From the NCBI RefSeq assembly GCF_019636135.1, contig NZ_JAHBYD010000003.1, positions 62,001 through 126,000 on the forward strand: 64,000 nt of DNA. The letters are read 5' to 3'. The position numbers and the translations under genes were made by a program. The notes below the pieces were generated by a model, which was not told the DNA's origin, did no database searches, and was given only the letters and a program-made list of their open reading frames with translations. Every line of letters starts with the position of its first letter. Within the stretch, counting starts at the first letter, position 1. Positions 27,392 to 36,079 of the stretch are shown piece by piece. The stretch is from Phenylobacterium sp. Its GTDB lineage: Bacteria; Pseudomonadota; Alphaproteobacteria; Caulobacterales; Caulobacteraceae.

Positions 27392-28999
27392 ATGAGCAAC
27401 TCTCCCGCCGCCGAGGCCGCGCGCCGCCGCACCTTCGCGATCATCAGCCACCCGGACGCCGGCAAGACCACGCTGACCGAGAACCTGCTGCTGGCCGGCG
27501 GGGCGATCCGGGCGGCGGGCGCCGTGCGGGCGCGGGGGGAAAACCGGCGCACCCGGTCGGACTGGATGAAGATCGAGCGCGAGCGCGGGATCAGCGTCTC
27601 GGCCTCGGTGATGACGTTCGACCACGACGGGCTGATGTTCAACCTGCTGGACACGCCGGGCCACGAGGACTTCTCGGAGGACACCTACCGGACGCTGACG
27701 GCGGCCGACGCGGCGGTGATGGTGCTGGACGCCGCCAAGGGCATCGAGCCGCAGACGCTGAAGCTGTTCGAGGTGTGCCGCATGCGCGACATCCCGATCA
27801 TCACCTTCATCAACAAGATGGACCGCGAGGCGCAGGACCCGTTCGAACTGCTGGACGAGGTGGCCTCGAAGCTGGCGCTGGACCCCTCGCCGCTGTACTG
27901 GCCCGCCGGCTCGGGCGGCCGCTTCAAGGGCATGCTGGACCTGCGGCGCGACAGGTTCCTGCCGTTCGCCCGGAAGACCGGCGGCGCGAAGGACGAGGAC
28001 GAGGGCCATCCCGACGCGATCCCGTTCCGGGGCAATGCGGTGGTGAGCTACCTGGAGCCGGACGAGCAGGAGGAGCTGTCGGAAAACGCCGAGCTGGCCC
28101 TGGGCGGGCTGAAGGCGTTCGACCCGCAGGCGTTCCTGGAAGGGCACATGACGCCGGTGTTCTTCGGCTCGGCGCTGCGCCATTTCGGCGTGGACCAGTT
28201 GCTGGAGGGCCTGGGCGCCTATGCCCCGCCGCCGAAGGCGGTGGCGGCCAGGAGGGGCGGCGACGACACGCATGTGGCGCCGGGCGACCGCGAGGTGACC
28301 GGCTTCGTCTTCAAGGTCCAGGCGAACATGGACCCCAACCACCGCGACCGGATCGCCTTCCTGAAGCTGTGCTCGGGGCGGTTCAGCCGCGGCATGAAGC
28401 TGAAGGTGCAGAACACGGGCAAGCAGCTCAGTGTGAACGCGCCGATGATGTTCTTCGCGTCCGACCGCGAGCTGGCCGAGGACGCGTTCGCGGGCGACGT
28501 GATCGGCATCCCGAACCATGGGGTGCTCAGGGTCGGCGACAGCCTGTCGGAGAGCGGGACGCTGCGGTTCGCAGGGCTGCCGAACTTCGCGCCGGAGATC
28601 CTGCAGCGGGTGCGGGTGAAGGACCCGCTGAAGGCCAAGCACCTGAAGAAGGCGCTGGAGAGCCTGGCCGAGGAGGGCGTGACGCAGCTCTTCCGCCCGA
28701 GCATCGGCGCCGACTTCATCGTGGGCGCGGTGGGCCAGCTCCAGTTCGAGGTGATGGCCGACCGGCTGCGCGAGGAGTACCAGCTCGACGTGATCTTCGA
28801 GGCGAGCCCCTTCGCCGAGGCGCGCTGGATCGTGGGCGAGAAGGCCGACCTCGAGGACTTCATGGGCAAGCATCGCAGCGCCATGGGCAGCGACATCGAC
28901 GAGCAGCCGGTGTTCCTGGCCAAGTCGGCCTGGGAGGTGGGCTACGTGTCCGAGCGCTTCCCGAAGGTGCGCTTCGAGCGCTCGAAGGAACGGGCGTAG
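27392..28999 (+). CDS. prfC: Peptide chain release factor 3
   Basis: 535 residues of a translational GTPase. G1 is SHPDAGKTTLTENLLL; the switch and G2 region is RERGISVSASVMTF; G3 is LLDTPGHEDFSEDTYRTL; G4 is TFINKMDRE. Domains II and III follow with VTGFVFKVQANMDPNHRDRIAF. The C-terminal part has LFRPSIGADFIVGAVGQLQFEVMADRL. RF3 recycles RF1 and RF2 from the ribosome after termination. It is followed within 7 nt by a methyltransferase gene, probably co-transcribed. Confidence 0.97.
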   Translation: MSNSPAAEAARRRTFAIISHPDAGKTTLTENLLLAGGAIRAAGAVRARGENRRTRSDWMKIERERGISVSASVMTFDHDGLMFNLLDTPGHEDFSEDTYRTLTAADAAVMVLDAAKGIEPQTLKLFEVCRMRDIPIITFINKMDREAQDPFELLDEVASKLALDPSPLYWPAGSGGRFKGMLDLRRDRFLPFARKTGGAKDEDEGHPDAIPFRGNAVVSYLEPDEQEELSENAELALGGLKAFDPQAFLEGHMTPVFFGSALRHFGVDQLLEGLGAYAPPPKAVAARRGGDDTHVAPGDREVTGFVFKVQANMDPNHRDRIAFLKLCSGRFSRGMKLKVQNTGKQLSVNAPMMFFASDRELAEDAFAGDVIGIPNHGVLRVGDSLSESGTLRFAGLPNFAPEILQRVRVKDPLKAKHLKKALESLAEEGVTQLFRPSIGADFIVGAVGQLQFEVMADRLREEYQLDVIFEASPFAEARWIVGEKADLEDFMGKHRSAMGSDIDEQPVFLAKSAWEVGYVSERFPKVRFERSKERA

Positions 29000-29006
29000 G
29001 GCGGCC

Positions 29007-29912
29007 GTGACGGGGACCATCCTCTATGGCGCGCCCGCGCCGGGGCTGGTCGAGGTTCCCGCCGGCGCGACGCAGGTCTCGCCGCTGATCCCTGGATCGC
29101 AGGACCTCGCGGCGATGGCCGACGCCAGCGTCGAGCGCGCGGTGGTTCTGGCGCCCGGAGGCGTACTGGAGCGGGACCATGTGCTGGCCCACGCGCTCCG
29201 GGTGCTGAAGCCCGGCGCGCCGCTGCTGGCCTTCGCGCCGAAGGACAAGGGCGGCGGGCGGCTGAAGAAGGCGCTGGAGGCGTTCGGGGCGAGCGTCGGC
29301 GAGGACGCGCGGCGGCATCACCGGTTCTCGCATACGGTGCGGCCGCAAGCGCCGACGGGGCTCGCCGAGGCGGTCGCGGCCGGCGCGCCCCGGCTGTCGC
29401 CGGGCCTGGGCGCCTGGACCCAGCCGGGCGTCTTCAGTTGGGACCGCGTCGATCCGGGCAGCGCGCGGCTGATACAGCTCCTGCCGGCGCTCTCCGGGCG
29501 CGGAGCGGACCTGGGCTGCGGCCTGGGGCTGCTGGCGCAGCGGGCGCTGGCCTCGCCGGCGGTGACGGCGCTCATCGGCATCGACATCGACCGGCGCGCG
29601 GTCGAATGCGCGCGGCGCAACCTCGACGACCCGCGGGTCGCCCTCGCCTGGGCCGACGTGCGGCAGGTTCCGGCGGGCGGCGACCTCGACTTCGTGGTGA
29701 TGAACCCGCCGTTCCACGACGGCGGCGTCGAGGACCGGACCCTGGGCGTGGCGTTCGTGACGAAGGCGGCGGCGATGCTGCGGCGGGGCGGCGCCTGCTG
29801 GCTGGTGGCCAACCGCCATCTGCCCTACGAGCAGACCCTGTCGACGGCGTTCGGGAGCTTCGCGGTGCGCGACGACGCCCAGGGCTACAAGGTGATCGAG
29901 GCGCGGCGATGA
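29007..29912 (+). CDS. rsmC: Class I SAM-dependent methyltransferase, RsmC/RlmG type
   Basis: 301 residues with a degenerate N-terminal domain and a C-terminal catalytic domain, as in RsmC. Motifs: VFSWDRVDPGSARLIQLLP, SAM-binding GADLGCGLGLLAQRAL, IGIDIDRRAVECARRNL and the catalytic VVMNPPFHDGG. RsmC methylates guanine 1207 in 16S rRNA; the N(D)PPF motif fits a base N2-methyltransferase. It starts GTG at 29007 directly after prfC and overlaps the pseudouridine synthase start by 4 nt, forming a translation-related operon. Confidence 0.85.
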   Translation: MTGTILYGAPAPGLVEVPAGATQVSPLIPGSQDLAAMADASVERAVVLAPGGVLERDHVLAHALRVLKPGAPLLAFAPKDKGGGRLKKALEAFGASVGEDARRHHRFSHTVRPQAPTGLAEAVAAGAPRLSPGLGAWTQPGVFSWDRVDPGSARLIQLLPALSGRGADLGCGLGLLAQRALASPAVTALIGIDIDRRAVECARRNLDDPRVALAWADVRQVPAGGDLDFVVMNPPFHDGGVEDRTLGVAFVTKAAAMLRRGGACWLVANRHLPYEQTLSTAFGSFAVRDDAQGYKVIEARR

Positions 29913-30646
29913 ACGCCAGGGTCCCGATGGCGCGGCTGGACCGCCTGCTGGCCAACCTCGGCTACGGCTCGCGGCGCGAGGTGGCCGACCTGGTGAGGCA
30001 TAAGCAGGTGGTGCTGGACGGCGAGGTCCTGAAGGACGCTGGCGCGAAGGTCCCGGTGGTCGCTGACCTGCCCGAGCGGATGACCGTGGCCGGCAAGCCG
30101 GTCGATCCGCCCGCGCCGCTGACGCTGATCATGCACAAGCCGCTGGACGTGGTCTGCTCGCACAAGGAGCCCGGCCGCAGCGTCTACGAGCTGCTGCCGC
30201 GCCGCTGGCAGGCGCGGATGCCGGGGCTGTCCACCATCGGCAGGCTCGACAAGGACACCACGGGCCTGCTGCTGATCACCGACGACGGGGCGTTCCTGCA
30301 CCGGGTGATCGCGCCGAAGAGCCACGTGGCCAAGCGCTACCGCGCCACGCTGGACCGGCCGCTGGAGGGCTGGGAGGCGGAGACGTTCGCCGGCGGCAAG
30401 CTGATGCTGGACGGCGAGACCGATCCGCTGGCGCCGGCGGTGCTGGAGCCGATCGGCCCGCGCGAGGCGTTCCTGACCATCACCGAGGGCCGCTACCACC
30501 AGGTCCGCCGCATGTTCGCCGCGGTGGGCAACCACGTGACCGCCCTGCACCGCGACCGCATCGGCGGCCTGGCGCTGCCCGACGACCTCGCGCCGGGCGC
30601 GTGGCGGCAACTGACGCCCGAGGAGCTGGCGGCGATCTTCCGCTGA
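29909..30646 (+). CDS. rsuA: 16S rRNA pseudouridine synthase, RsuA family
   Basis: 245 residues from the ATG overlapping the upstream stop (ATGA). An S4 domain comes first (RLDRLLANLGYGSRREVADLVRHKQVVLDG). The synthase domain has LIMHKPLDVVCSH, the catalytic Asp in IGRLDKDTTGLLLITDDG, KRYRATL and ITEGRYHQVRRMFAAVGNHV. RsuA makes pseudouridine 516 in 16S rRNA; RluE or RluF relatives have the same layout. It is the last gene of the prfC unit. Confidence 0.93.
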   Translation: MNARVPMARLDRLLANLGYGSRREVADLVRHKQVVLDGEVLKDAGAKVPVVADLPERMTVAGKPVDPPAPLTLIMHKPLDVVCSHKEPGRSVYELLPRRWQARMPGLSTIGRLDKDTTGLLLITDDGAFLHRVIAPKSHVAKRYRATLDRPLEGWEAETFAGGKLMLDGETDPLAPAVLEPIGPREAFLTITEGRYHQVRRMFAAVGNHVTALHRDRIGGLALPDDLAPGAWRQLTPEELAAIFR

Positions 30647-30683
30647 GGCGGCAGGAGCGGTCCCACCTTCGCCACCCCCTCAC

Positions 30684-30822
30684 GAACGTCATTACCGGCC
30701 TTGTGCCGGGGATCCATGGCACCGCTCGCTGAGCGCCCTGCGGCGGACCGCGCCGCGCGGTCCGCCGCAGGGCCTTTGCGGCTGAACGATGGATCCCCGG
30801 CACAAGGCCGAGGATGACGTTC
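30684..30822. repeat. Large inverted repeat with nested palindrome
   Basis: Two 34-nt arms (30684-30717 and 30789-30822) are complementary except at two positions; each contains ccggcacaaggcc or its complement. Between them is an 18-bp perfect palindrome, 30735-30752 with 30756-30773. It belongs to the same dispersed type as 5119-5180. It could terminate rsuA transcription. The remaining intergenic DNA to 31055 is AT-rich promoter sequence. Confidence 0.8.
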
Positions 30823-30881
30823 ATATCAAGGGGGAGGGAGCTTGGCGCCCGGTCCGCCTTGAGCAAGAAGCGTGCCAGAAA

Positions 30882-30969
30882 TTAACGAAATCGAGTTTCC
30901 ATGACTTTGTTTTACTGACGTTTCTTTGATGTCGCATTAACCATGTCAGTAGAATTAACCACTTGTTAA
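30882..30969. promoter_or_regulatory. CtrA binding region with a perfect TTAA-N7-TTAA box
   Basis: TTAA (30955-30958), seven bases, TTAA (30966-30969) fits the CtrA consensus exactly, reading TTAACCACTTGTTAAAC. Two further half-sites, TTAAC at 30882 and TTAACCAT at 30937, lie upstream. The block is noticeably AT-rich for this genome and ends 86 nt before the ATG at 31056. Direct control of that gene by CtrA, or by the CtrA paralogue at 3448, is likely but not shown. Confidence 0.7.
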
Positions 30970-31055
30970 ACCTTGCGGCTCCGGCTTTGCTTGGGACCTG
31001 ACAATGCCTGTGAGGGGCGTTCCATCGTGGGACGCCGTGGGGCCGGAGCGGGTCT

Positions 31056-32426
31056 ATGTTCGAGTTGGGTCGTGAGCTGCGGCGCTTCTTCGCCGCCGAC
31101 CGCTCCAAGGGGGCGCCGCAGGATGGCCTGACGGGCGGTGATTCCTCGCTCCTCGAGCTGCTTGACTGCCGGATGCTCGCGCAGGAGGCCAAGGCGGCCG
31201 ACATCGCCGCGGGCCGGATCAGCGCCAAGGACAAGCCGCGCCGCCGTCTGGAAGCCGCCATCGTCTGGCGCGAGGTCGCGCGCCGCACCGGCGACGCCGT
31301 GGCGCTGCGCAAGGCCGCCGCGGGCGCCGAGACCGCCGCCGCCGGGTTCGAGACCGCGCACCGCCGCGACGGGTGGGCGCGCGCGCGCTGCGAGCAGGCC
31401 TTCTCCGCCCTGCTGGGCGCCGAGATCTTCGGCGACCCGGGCCTGAACGCCGCCGCCGAGGCCGCCTTCAAGGAGGCCCGCACCAGCGTGAAGGGCGGGC
31501 TCGCCGCGCCGCTGGCCGACGTGGGCCTGCTGGCCATCGAGGGCCGCCGCGGGCTGGACAGGCTGGACGCGCCGGAGGCCGTCGCCTTCGCGCAGCGCTT
31601 CACCCTGCCGATCACCGCGCTGGACAACATCGCCAAGCGGGTCACGGCCGCCCGCGCCCTGGCCGCCGAGGCCCGCCTGATCCGCGCCGACCTGCTGTGC
31701 GGCTTCGGCGCGCGGCTGAAGGACGGCGACATGCTGGACGCCGCCGCCCGGGAGGCCGCGGACGCCGCGGAGCGCCTCGACAACGCCTACGAGCCGCTGA
31801 CCTGGGTGCGCTCGAAGATCCTGCACGGCCAGGCGCTGGCCCTGAAGGGCGAGGCCGTCGGCGACGTGGACGCCCTGGCCGCCGGCGCCGGCGCGCTGGC
31901 CATGGCGCTCGACAACCTGACCCGCGAGCACAGCCCGCTGGATTGGGCCCGCACGCAGGTGGCGCTGGCCCAGGCGCTGCAGGCGCTGGGCGAGGCCTCC
32001 AGCGACGCGCGCGCCTTCGAGCACGCCGTCTCCTGCTACGATCGCGCCGGCCTGGTGCTGAAGGAGACGCCGACGCTGCCGCTGCGCGGCGCCGCGGCCG
32101 GCTCGCGCGCGGTGTGCCTGGCCCGCCAGGCCGAGCTGACCGGCGACCGGGCCGTGCTGGACGCGGCCGAGGCGGCCATGAAGATCGAGCTCGCCAACCT
32201 CTCGCCGCGCCGCGATCCGGTGGGCTGGGCGCTGGCGCAACTGCACCTGGCGCGCCTCTACGAGGCCCGCATGGGCATGACCGGGCGGGAGACCGGCGAA
32301 CGCGCGGCGGCCCTGATGGCCCTGGACGCCGCCCTGGACGTCTTCGCCGACCACGGGCTGCGCTCGCTGTCGGTGCTGGCCGCCGAGGCGATCGAGAGGA
32401 TGAGCGAGCGGCGGGTCCGTCTCTGA
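31056..32426 (+). CDS. Helical-repeat (TPR-like) protein with a CtrA-box promoter
   Basis: 456 residues, almost entirely Ala-rich helices of about 34-40 residue periodicity: KPRRRLEAAIVWREVARRTGD, LAAEARLIRADLLCGFGARLKDGDMLDAA, TWVRSKILHGQALALKGEA, LDWARTQVALAQALQALGEA and VGWALAQLHLARLYEARMG. These look like degenerate tetratricopeptide repeats with recurring TWVR/DWART/GWALAQLH cores. There is no signal peptide, so it is cytoplasmic. The upstream CtrA box suggests cell-cycle timing. The partner and function are unknown. Confidence 0.75.
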   Translation: MFELGRELRRFFAADRSKGAPQDGLTGGDSSLLELLDCRMLAQEAKAADIAAGRISAKDKPRRRLEAAIVWREVARRTGDAVALRKAAAGAETAAAGFETAHRRDGWARARCEQAFSALLGAEIFGDPGLNAAAEAAFKEARTSVKGGLAAPLADVGLLAIEGRRGLDRLDAPEAVAFAQRFTLPITALDNIAKRVTAARALAAEARLIRADLLCGFGARLKDGDMLDAAAREAADAAERLDNAYEPLTWVRSKILHGQALALKGEAVGDVDALAAGAGALAMALDNLTREHSPLDWARTQVALAQALQALGEASSDARAFEHAVSCYDRAGLVLKETPTLPLRGAAAGSRAVCLARQAELTGDRAVLDAAEAAMKIELANLSPRRDPVGWALAQLHLARLYEARMGMTGRETGERAAALMALDAALDVFADHGLRSLSVLAAEAIERMSERRVRL

Positions 32427-32483
32427 GGCTTCACAAGTCCGGGTCGGCGGGCGCATCTTTCCCGGGGCCCGGGAGGACCTGCC

Positions 32484-33149
32484 ATGTCACGCAGCTTCGC
32501 TTGCCTCGCCGCCGTGGGCGCGCTGGCGACGGCCGCGCCGGCGGCCGCCGAGATCACCTGGATCATGGCCCCGACCAACGCCGAGATGGCGGCGGCCTAT
32601 CCCGGGAAGGCCAGGGCCGCCGGGCTCGGCGGCGGCGTCGAACTGGCCTGCACCTCCACGCGCACGGGCGACATGACCGACTGCGACGTGCTGGGCGAGT
32701 CGCCGCGCGGCTATGGCTTCGGGCAGGCGGCCCGCAAGCTCGTGAAGGCGATGCGCGGCGCGGACCTGCGCAAGGACGTGGAGGTGCGCATCTCCATGAC
32801 CTTCGCGCCCGAACTGGCCAGGGGGCAGCCGGTGACGGTGAAGACGCCCCGGTGGACCGCGCTGCCCAGCGTCGAGGACATGCAGGCCGCCGCGCCGAAG
32901 GGCGACGCCGGCGGGCCGAACGACGTGCGCGTGACGCTCCTGTGCGACGTGCAGGCGGGCGGCGTGCTTTCGGGCTGTGTCGTCGACCGCGAGATTCCGG
33001 CTGGCCAGGGCTTCGGCCCCGCGATCCTGGCCCTGGCGCCCAAGTTCCGCGTCGGCCTGATGAGCGCCGAGGGCATGCCGACGGTGGGCGCCAAGGTGCG
33101 CGTGCCGGTGCGCTTCGACCTGAAGCCGGCGCAGGCGGCGGCGAAGTAA
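32484..33149 (+). CDS. Exported protein with two TonB-C-like domains
   Basis: 221 residues with a signal peptide (FACLAAVGALATAAPAAA, cleavage near residue 23). The mature chain has two related halves. Each pairs a VxLxC strand with a G-x-x-x-x-C-x-V turn and an aromatic or hydrophobic GxGFG segment: VELACTSTRTGDMTDCDVLGE with GYGFGQAARKL, and VTLLCDVQAGGVLSGCVVDRE with GQGFGPAILAL. This matches the TonB C-terminal fold without a transmembrane anchor or Pro-rich spacer. It is probably a periplasmic binding protein; its role is unknown. Confidence 0.72.
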   Translation: MSRSFACLAAVGALATAAPAAAEITWIMAPTNAEMAAAYPGKARAAGLGGGVELACTSTRTGDMTDCDVLGESPRGYGFGQAARKLVKAMRGADLRKDVEVRISMTFAPELARGQPVTVKTPRWTALPSVEDMQAAAPKGDAGGPNDVRVTLLCDVQAGGVLSGCVVDREIPAGQGFGPAILALAPKFRVGLMSAEGMPTVGAKVRVPVRFDLKPAQAAAK

Positions 33150-33158
33150 TCCGAGAGG

Positions 33159-33917
33159 TTAGCGGCCCCGCCACCATTTGAGGCCGGCGCGTTCGGCGGC
33201 TTCCAGGAGGGCGTGGAGGGCGACGCCCATGGCGCCCAGGACGACCAGGGCGGCGATCATGCGGGCGGTCTGCAGCTTGTTGCCGGCGTCGAGGATCTGC
33301 CAGGCGAGGCCGCGCACCTGGCCCGAGCCGGCGACGAACTCGGCCACCACGGCGCCGATGAGGGCCAGCCCCGCGCCGACCTTGTGACCTTCCAGCAGGT
33401 ACGGCACGGCGGCGGGCAACCGCAGGCGCAGCGCGCGCTGGACAGGGGTCGCGCCGTAGAGGTCGAACAGCCGCTCCAGGTCGGGATCGGCGGACTTCAG
33501 CCCGGTGACCGCCCCCGAGAAGATGGGGAAGAAGGCCACGAGCACGGCCAGGCTCACCAGGGCCCGCTCGGGGTGGTCGATGCCCGCCCAGATGACGACG
33601 AGGGGCGCGATGGCCACGACCGGGGTCACCTGGATCACCGAGGCCAGCGGACGCACCGCGCGGTCGGCCACGGGGCTCAGCGCCGTGACCAGCGCCAGGG
33701 CCTGGGAGACGATGCTGGCCACGACCAGGGCGATCAGCGCGACGGCGAGCGTGCTCCAGGCGGCGGCGATCAGCGTCGGGACGTTGGCGCCCAGCGCGAC
33801 GGCCACGGCGCTGGGCGCCGGCAGGAAGTAGGGCGGGACGGCGAGCGCCCGGCACGCCGCCTCCCAGGCGGCGAGCAGGAGCGCGGTCAGCGCCAGCGGC
33901 GGCCAGAGCCGGCTCAT
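33159..33917 (-). CDS. ABC transporter permease (SsuC/TauC/ThiX-like)
   Basis: 252 residues with about six membrane segments, the first at residues 5-25 (PPLALTALLLAAWEAACRAL). The EAA-type loop reads AVTGLKSADPDLERLFDLYGATPVQRALRLRLPAAVPYLLEGHKVGAGLALIG, typical of permeases for sulfonates, nitrate or thiamine precursors. Its start overlaps the ATPase stop by 4 nt. With the ATPase and lipoprotein upstream it makes a complete importer. Confidence 0.92.
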   Translation of the reverse strand: MSRLWPPLALTALLLAAWEAACRALAVPPYFLPAPSAVAVALGANVPTLIAAAWSTLAVALIALVVASIVSQALALVTALSPVADRAVRPLASVIQVTPVVAIAPLVVIWAGIDHPERALVSLAVLVAFFPIFSGAVTGLKSADPDLERLFDLYGATPVQRALRLRLPAAVPYLLEGHKVGAGLALIGAVVAEFVAGSGQVRGLAWQILDAGNKLQTARMIAALVVLGAMGVALHALLEAAERAGLKWWRGR

Positions 33918-34666
33918 CCGACTTCGCTCCTTGCGGAGCCGACCCCTTCGGCGAGGGCGGCGGAGACCTGCTCGGCGGTCTGGCGGAAGCTCGCCTCGGT
34001 GCGGAAGTGGGCGGGGCGCGGCATCGGGCCGTCGACGGCCACGTCGGCGGCGGTGCGGCCTGGACCCTTGCTCAGCACGACCACGCGCGAGGCCATGTAG
34101 ACGGCCTCCTCGACGTTGTGGGTGACGAAGACGATGGCGGGCTTGGTGGCGGCCCAGAGGGCGAGCACGTCGTCGGCGAGCGTGCGCCGCGTGATCTCGT
34201 CGAGGGCGGCGAAGGGCTCGTCGAGGAGGAGGAGCTTCGGCTCGGTGACGAGCGCGCGCGCCAGCGAGACGCGCATGGCCATCCCGCCGGAGAGCTGGAC
34301 GGGCCGGGCGGCTTCCGCGCCCGCGAGGCCCACGCGGGCGAGGGCGGCGTCGGCGCGGGCGGCCGCTTCGGCCTTGGCGACGCCGGCGAGCTCCAGCGGG
34401 AGCGCGACGTTGGCGCGAGCGGAGAGCCAGGGGGCCAGCGTCGGGGCCTGGAAGACGACGGCCGTCTCGCCGCGCCCGGCGGCGCGGGCGACGCGGCCCC
34501 GCGTCGGCTGTTCGAGCCCGGCCAGCAGCCGCAGCGCCGTGGACTTGCCGCAGCCGGACGGGCCGACCAGCGCCACCGTCTCGCCCGCGCCGATGGCCAG
34601 GCTGAACGGCCCGAGCGCCCGGCCCCGGTCGTAGTCGACCTCGACGTTCTGAAGCTCCGCCACCAA
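33914..34666 (-). CDS. ABC transporter ATP-binding protein
   Basis: 250 residues. Walker A: ALVGPSGCGKSTALRLLAGL. Q-loop in VVFQAPTLAPWLSARANV. Signature LSGGMAMRVSLARALV. Walker B LLLLDEPFAALDEITR. Switch His in FVTHNVEEAVYMASRVVVL. This is the SsuB/TauB/NrtD class. It energises the permease encoded 4 nt downstream; the binding protein lies upstream, separated by an inverted repeat. Confidence 0.95.
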   Translation of the reverse strand: MVAELQNVEVDYDRGRALGPFSLAIGAGETVALVGPSGCGKSTALRLLAGLEQPTRGRVARAAGRGETAVVFQAPTLAPWLSARANVALPLELAGVAKAEAAARADAALARVGLAGAEAARPVQLSGGMAMRVSLARALVTEPKLLLLDEPFAALDEITRRTLADDVLALWAATKPAIVFVTHNVEEAVYMASRVVVLSKGPGRTAADVAVDGPMPRPAHFRTEASFRQTAEQVSAALAEGVGSARSEVG

Positions 34667-34670
34667 CGCC

Positions 34671-34857
34671 TTACCTCCCCTGCGAAGCGGGGGAGGGGGA
34701 CCGCTCGCCGAGCGTAGCGGAGAGCGAGTGGTGGTGGGGGCGAGCGGCGACGTCGGCGGATCGACCGGGCGCCCCCGGCTCAGCGGATGGCGCTCGCCCC
34801 CTCCACCATCCGCTCTTCGGCGGACGGTCCCCCTCCCCCGCTTCGCAGGGGAGGTAA
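34671..34857. repeat. Perfect 33-nt inverted repeat inside the ABC operon
   Basis: 34671-34703 and 34825-34857 are exact reverse complements over 33 nt, built around cccctgcgaagcgggggagg. The 120-nt interior also contains complementary gagcggatgg/ccatccgctc-like parts. It fills the gap between the binding-protein and ATPase genes. It resembles non-autonomous repeats and may lower expression of the downstream transporter genes. Confidence 0.85.
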
Positions 34858-34873
34858 TAGGCGCTGCGGGCGC

Positions 34874-35869
34874 TCACTTCGGGACGAACTGCAGGGTGTA
34901 GGCGCGCTTCCAGTCGAGGGTCCTGGGGTAGACGCCCTGGCCCGAGGCGACATCGAAGAAGGCCTGCCAGCGGGCGTCGCTCATGGACCCCGTGGGCGCG
35001 CCCTGGTCGCCGTCGACGATCCTGTAGGCCTTCAGCTTCTCGCGGGCCTGGTCGAGGACGTCCTGGGTCATCTCCGGGTTGTCCTTGCGGATCAGGGCGT
35101 CGGCGGCGGCCGGATCGCCGGTCAGGTAGTCGCGCCAGCCCTTCGCGCTCGCCTCGACGAAGGCCTGCACGGCCTTGGGATTCTTCGCGATCAGCCCGTC
35201 GGTCGCCAGCACCATGGTGGCGTAGCCGGGGTAGCCCTCGTCGGCCAGGAGGAAGACCTTGGGCTTCAGGCCCGCCTGCTTCTCGATGGTGTAGGGCTCG
35301 CTCGTCACATAGCCCTGCTGGGCGGCGCGCCTGTCGGCGAGGAACGGCGCGGCGTTGAAGGTGTACTTGCGCACCTGGTCGTCGGTGAACCCGTACTTGG
35401 CCTTCAGCCAGACCCAGAACGCCGTCACCGAGGCGTCGGAGAGCAGGATCGGGTGGCCCTTGAGGTCGGCGATCTTCTCGACGCCGGTGTCCGGGTGGGC
35501 CAGCAGGACCTGCGGGTCCTTCTGCATGTAGGCGGCGACCGCCTTCAGCGGCACGCCCTCCTGGGCGAGGTTCATGACGATGAAGCTGTTGGAGCCCATG
35601 CCCAGGTCGACGGCGCCCGAGGCCAGGAGCTGCGGCACGTTCACGCCGGGGCCGCCCTGCACGATCCTCACGTCTAGGCCATGTCGTGCGTACTCGCCGG
35701 AGGCGAGCGCTTGATAGAATCCGCCGTGCTCGGCCTGGGCCTTCCAGTCGGTGGCGAAGCGGATGACCACGGGGGCGTCGGCGGAGGGCTCCGCCTGCTC
35801 CTTCTTCCCCGGCGAACAGGCGGCCAGCAACGCGGTCGCGGCGATGACCAGGGTACGCAGGAGCTTCAT
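34874..35869 (-). CDS. ABC transporter substrate-binding lipoprotein (NMT1/THI5-like)
   Basis: 331 residues from the ATG at 35869. The lipoprotein signal LRTLVIAATALLAACS has a lipobox Cys at about residue 19. The mature chain fits the SsuA/NMT1 family: VIRFATDWKAQAEHGGFYQALASGEYARHGLDVRIVQGGPG, LLASGAVDLGMGSNSF, and GHPILLSDASVTAFWVWLKAKYG. The CCCFC motif of thiamine-pyrimidine synthases is absent. The ligand could be a sulfonate, nitrile, pyrimidine or similar small compound. First gene of the importer operon. Confidence 0.9.
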   Translation of the reverse strand: MKLLRTLVIAATALLAACSPGKKEQAEPSADAPVVIRFATDWKAQAEHGGFYQALASGEYARHGLDVRIVQGGPGVNVPQLLASGAVDLGMGSNSFIVMNLAQEGVPLKAVAAYMQKDPQVLLAHPDTGVEKIADLKGHPILLSDASVTAFWVWLKAKYGFTDDQVRKYTFNAAPFLADRRAAQQGYVTSEPYTIEKQAGLKPKVFLLADEGYPGYATMVLATDGLIAKNPKAVQAFVEASAKGWRDYLTGDPAAADALIRKDNPEMTQDVLDQAREKLKAYRIVDGDQGAPTGSMSDARWQAFFDVASGQGVYPRTLDWKRAYTLQFVPK

Positions 35870-35930
35870 GGGATCCCTCGACTTGAGCGCGCGAGGGTAG
35901 GGCGCTGCGGCGGCGCTTCCAAGGGCGCAA

Positions 35931-36017
35931 CAACCACCAAGCACACGAAGAGCACCAAGGGGACCGGAGCGCCTTGGTGAGCTTGGTGCTCTTTGTGGTT
36001 GAAAGCGCCTGCGGCGC
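35931..36017. repeat. Imperfect-hairpin repeat element C
   Basis: Arm one 35931-35960 (caaccaccaagcacacgaag, continuing) and arm two 35972-36001 are complementary at most of 30 positions. The GC block gcgcctgcggcgc (36005-36017) follows. Same design as elements A, B and D. Confidence 0.65.
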
Positions 36018-36037
36018 GAAGGGCGTGGCCCAATAGC

Positions 36038-36079
36038 AAGAGGGCGGCGCTTCGGTCGCCCGTAGCGTCGCCCTCTTTT
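36038..36079 (+). terminator. Hairpin with T-run, no obvious upstream gene
   Basis: aagagggcg (36038-36046) pairs with cgccctctt (36069-36077); a smaller hairpin with a TTCG loop sits inside. TTTT follows on the plus strand. No plus-strand gene precedes it apart from repeat element C, so it may end an unrecognised short transcript. Confidence 0.5.

Noticed and set aside
27068..29020. 650-residue minus-strand frame across prfC
   Set aside because: Only its last 78 codons (27304-27068) are the real antitoxin; the rest is antisense to prfC and His/Arg-rich low complexity.
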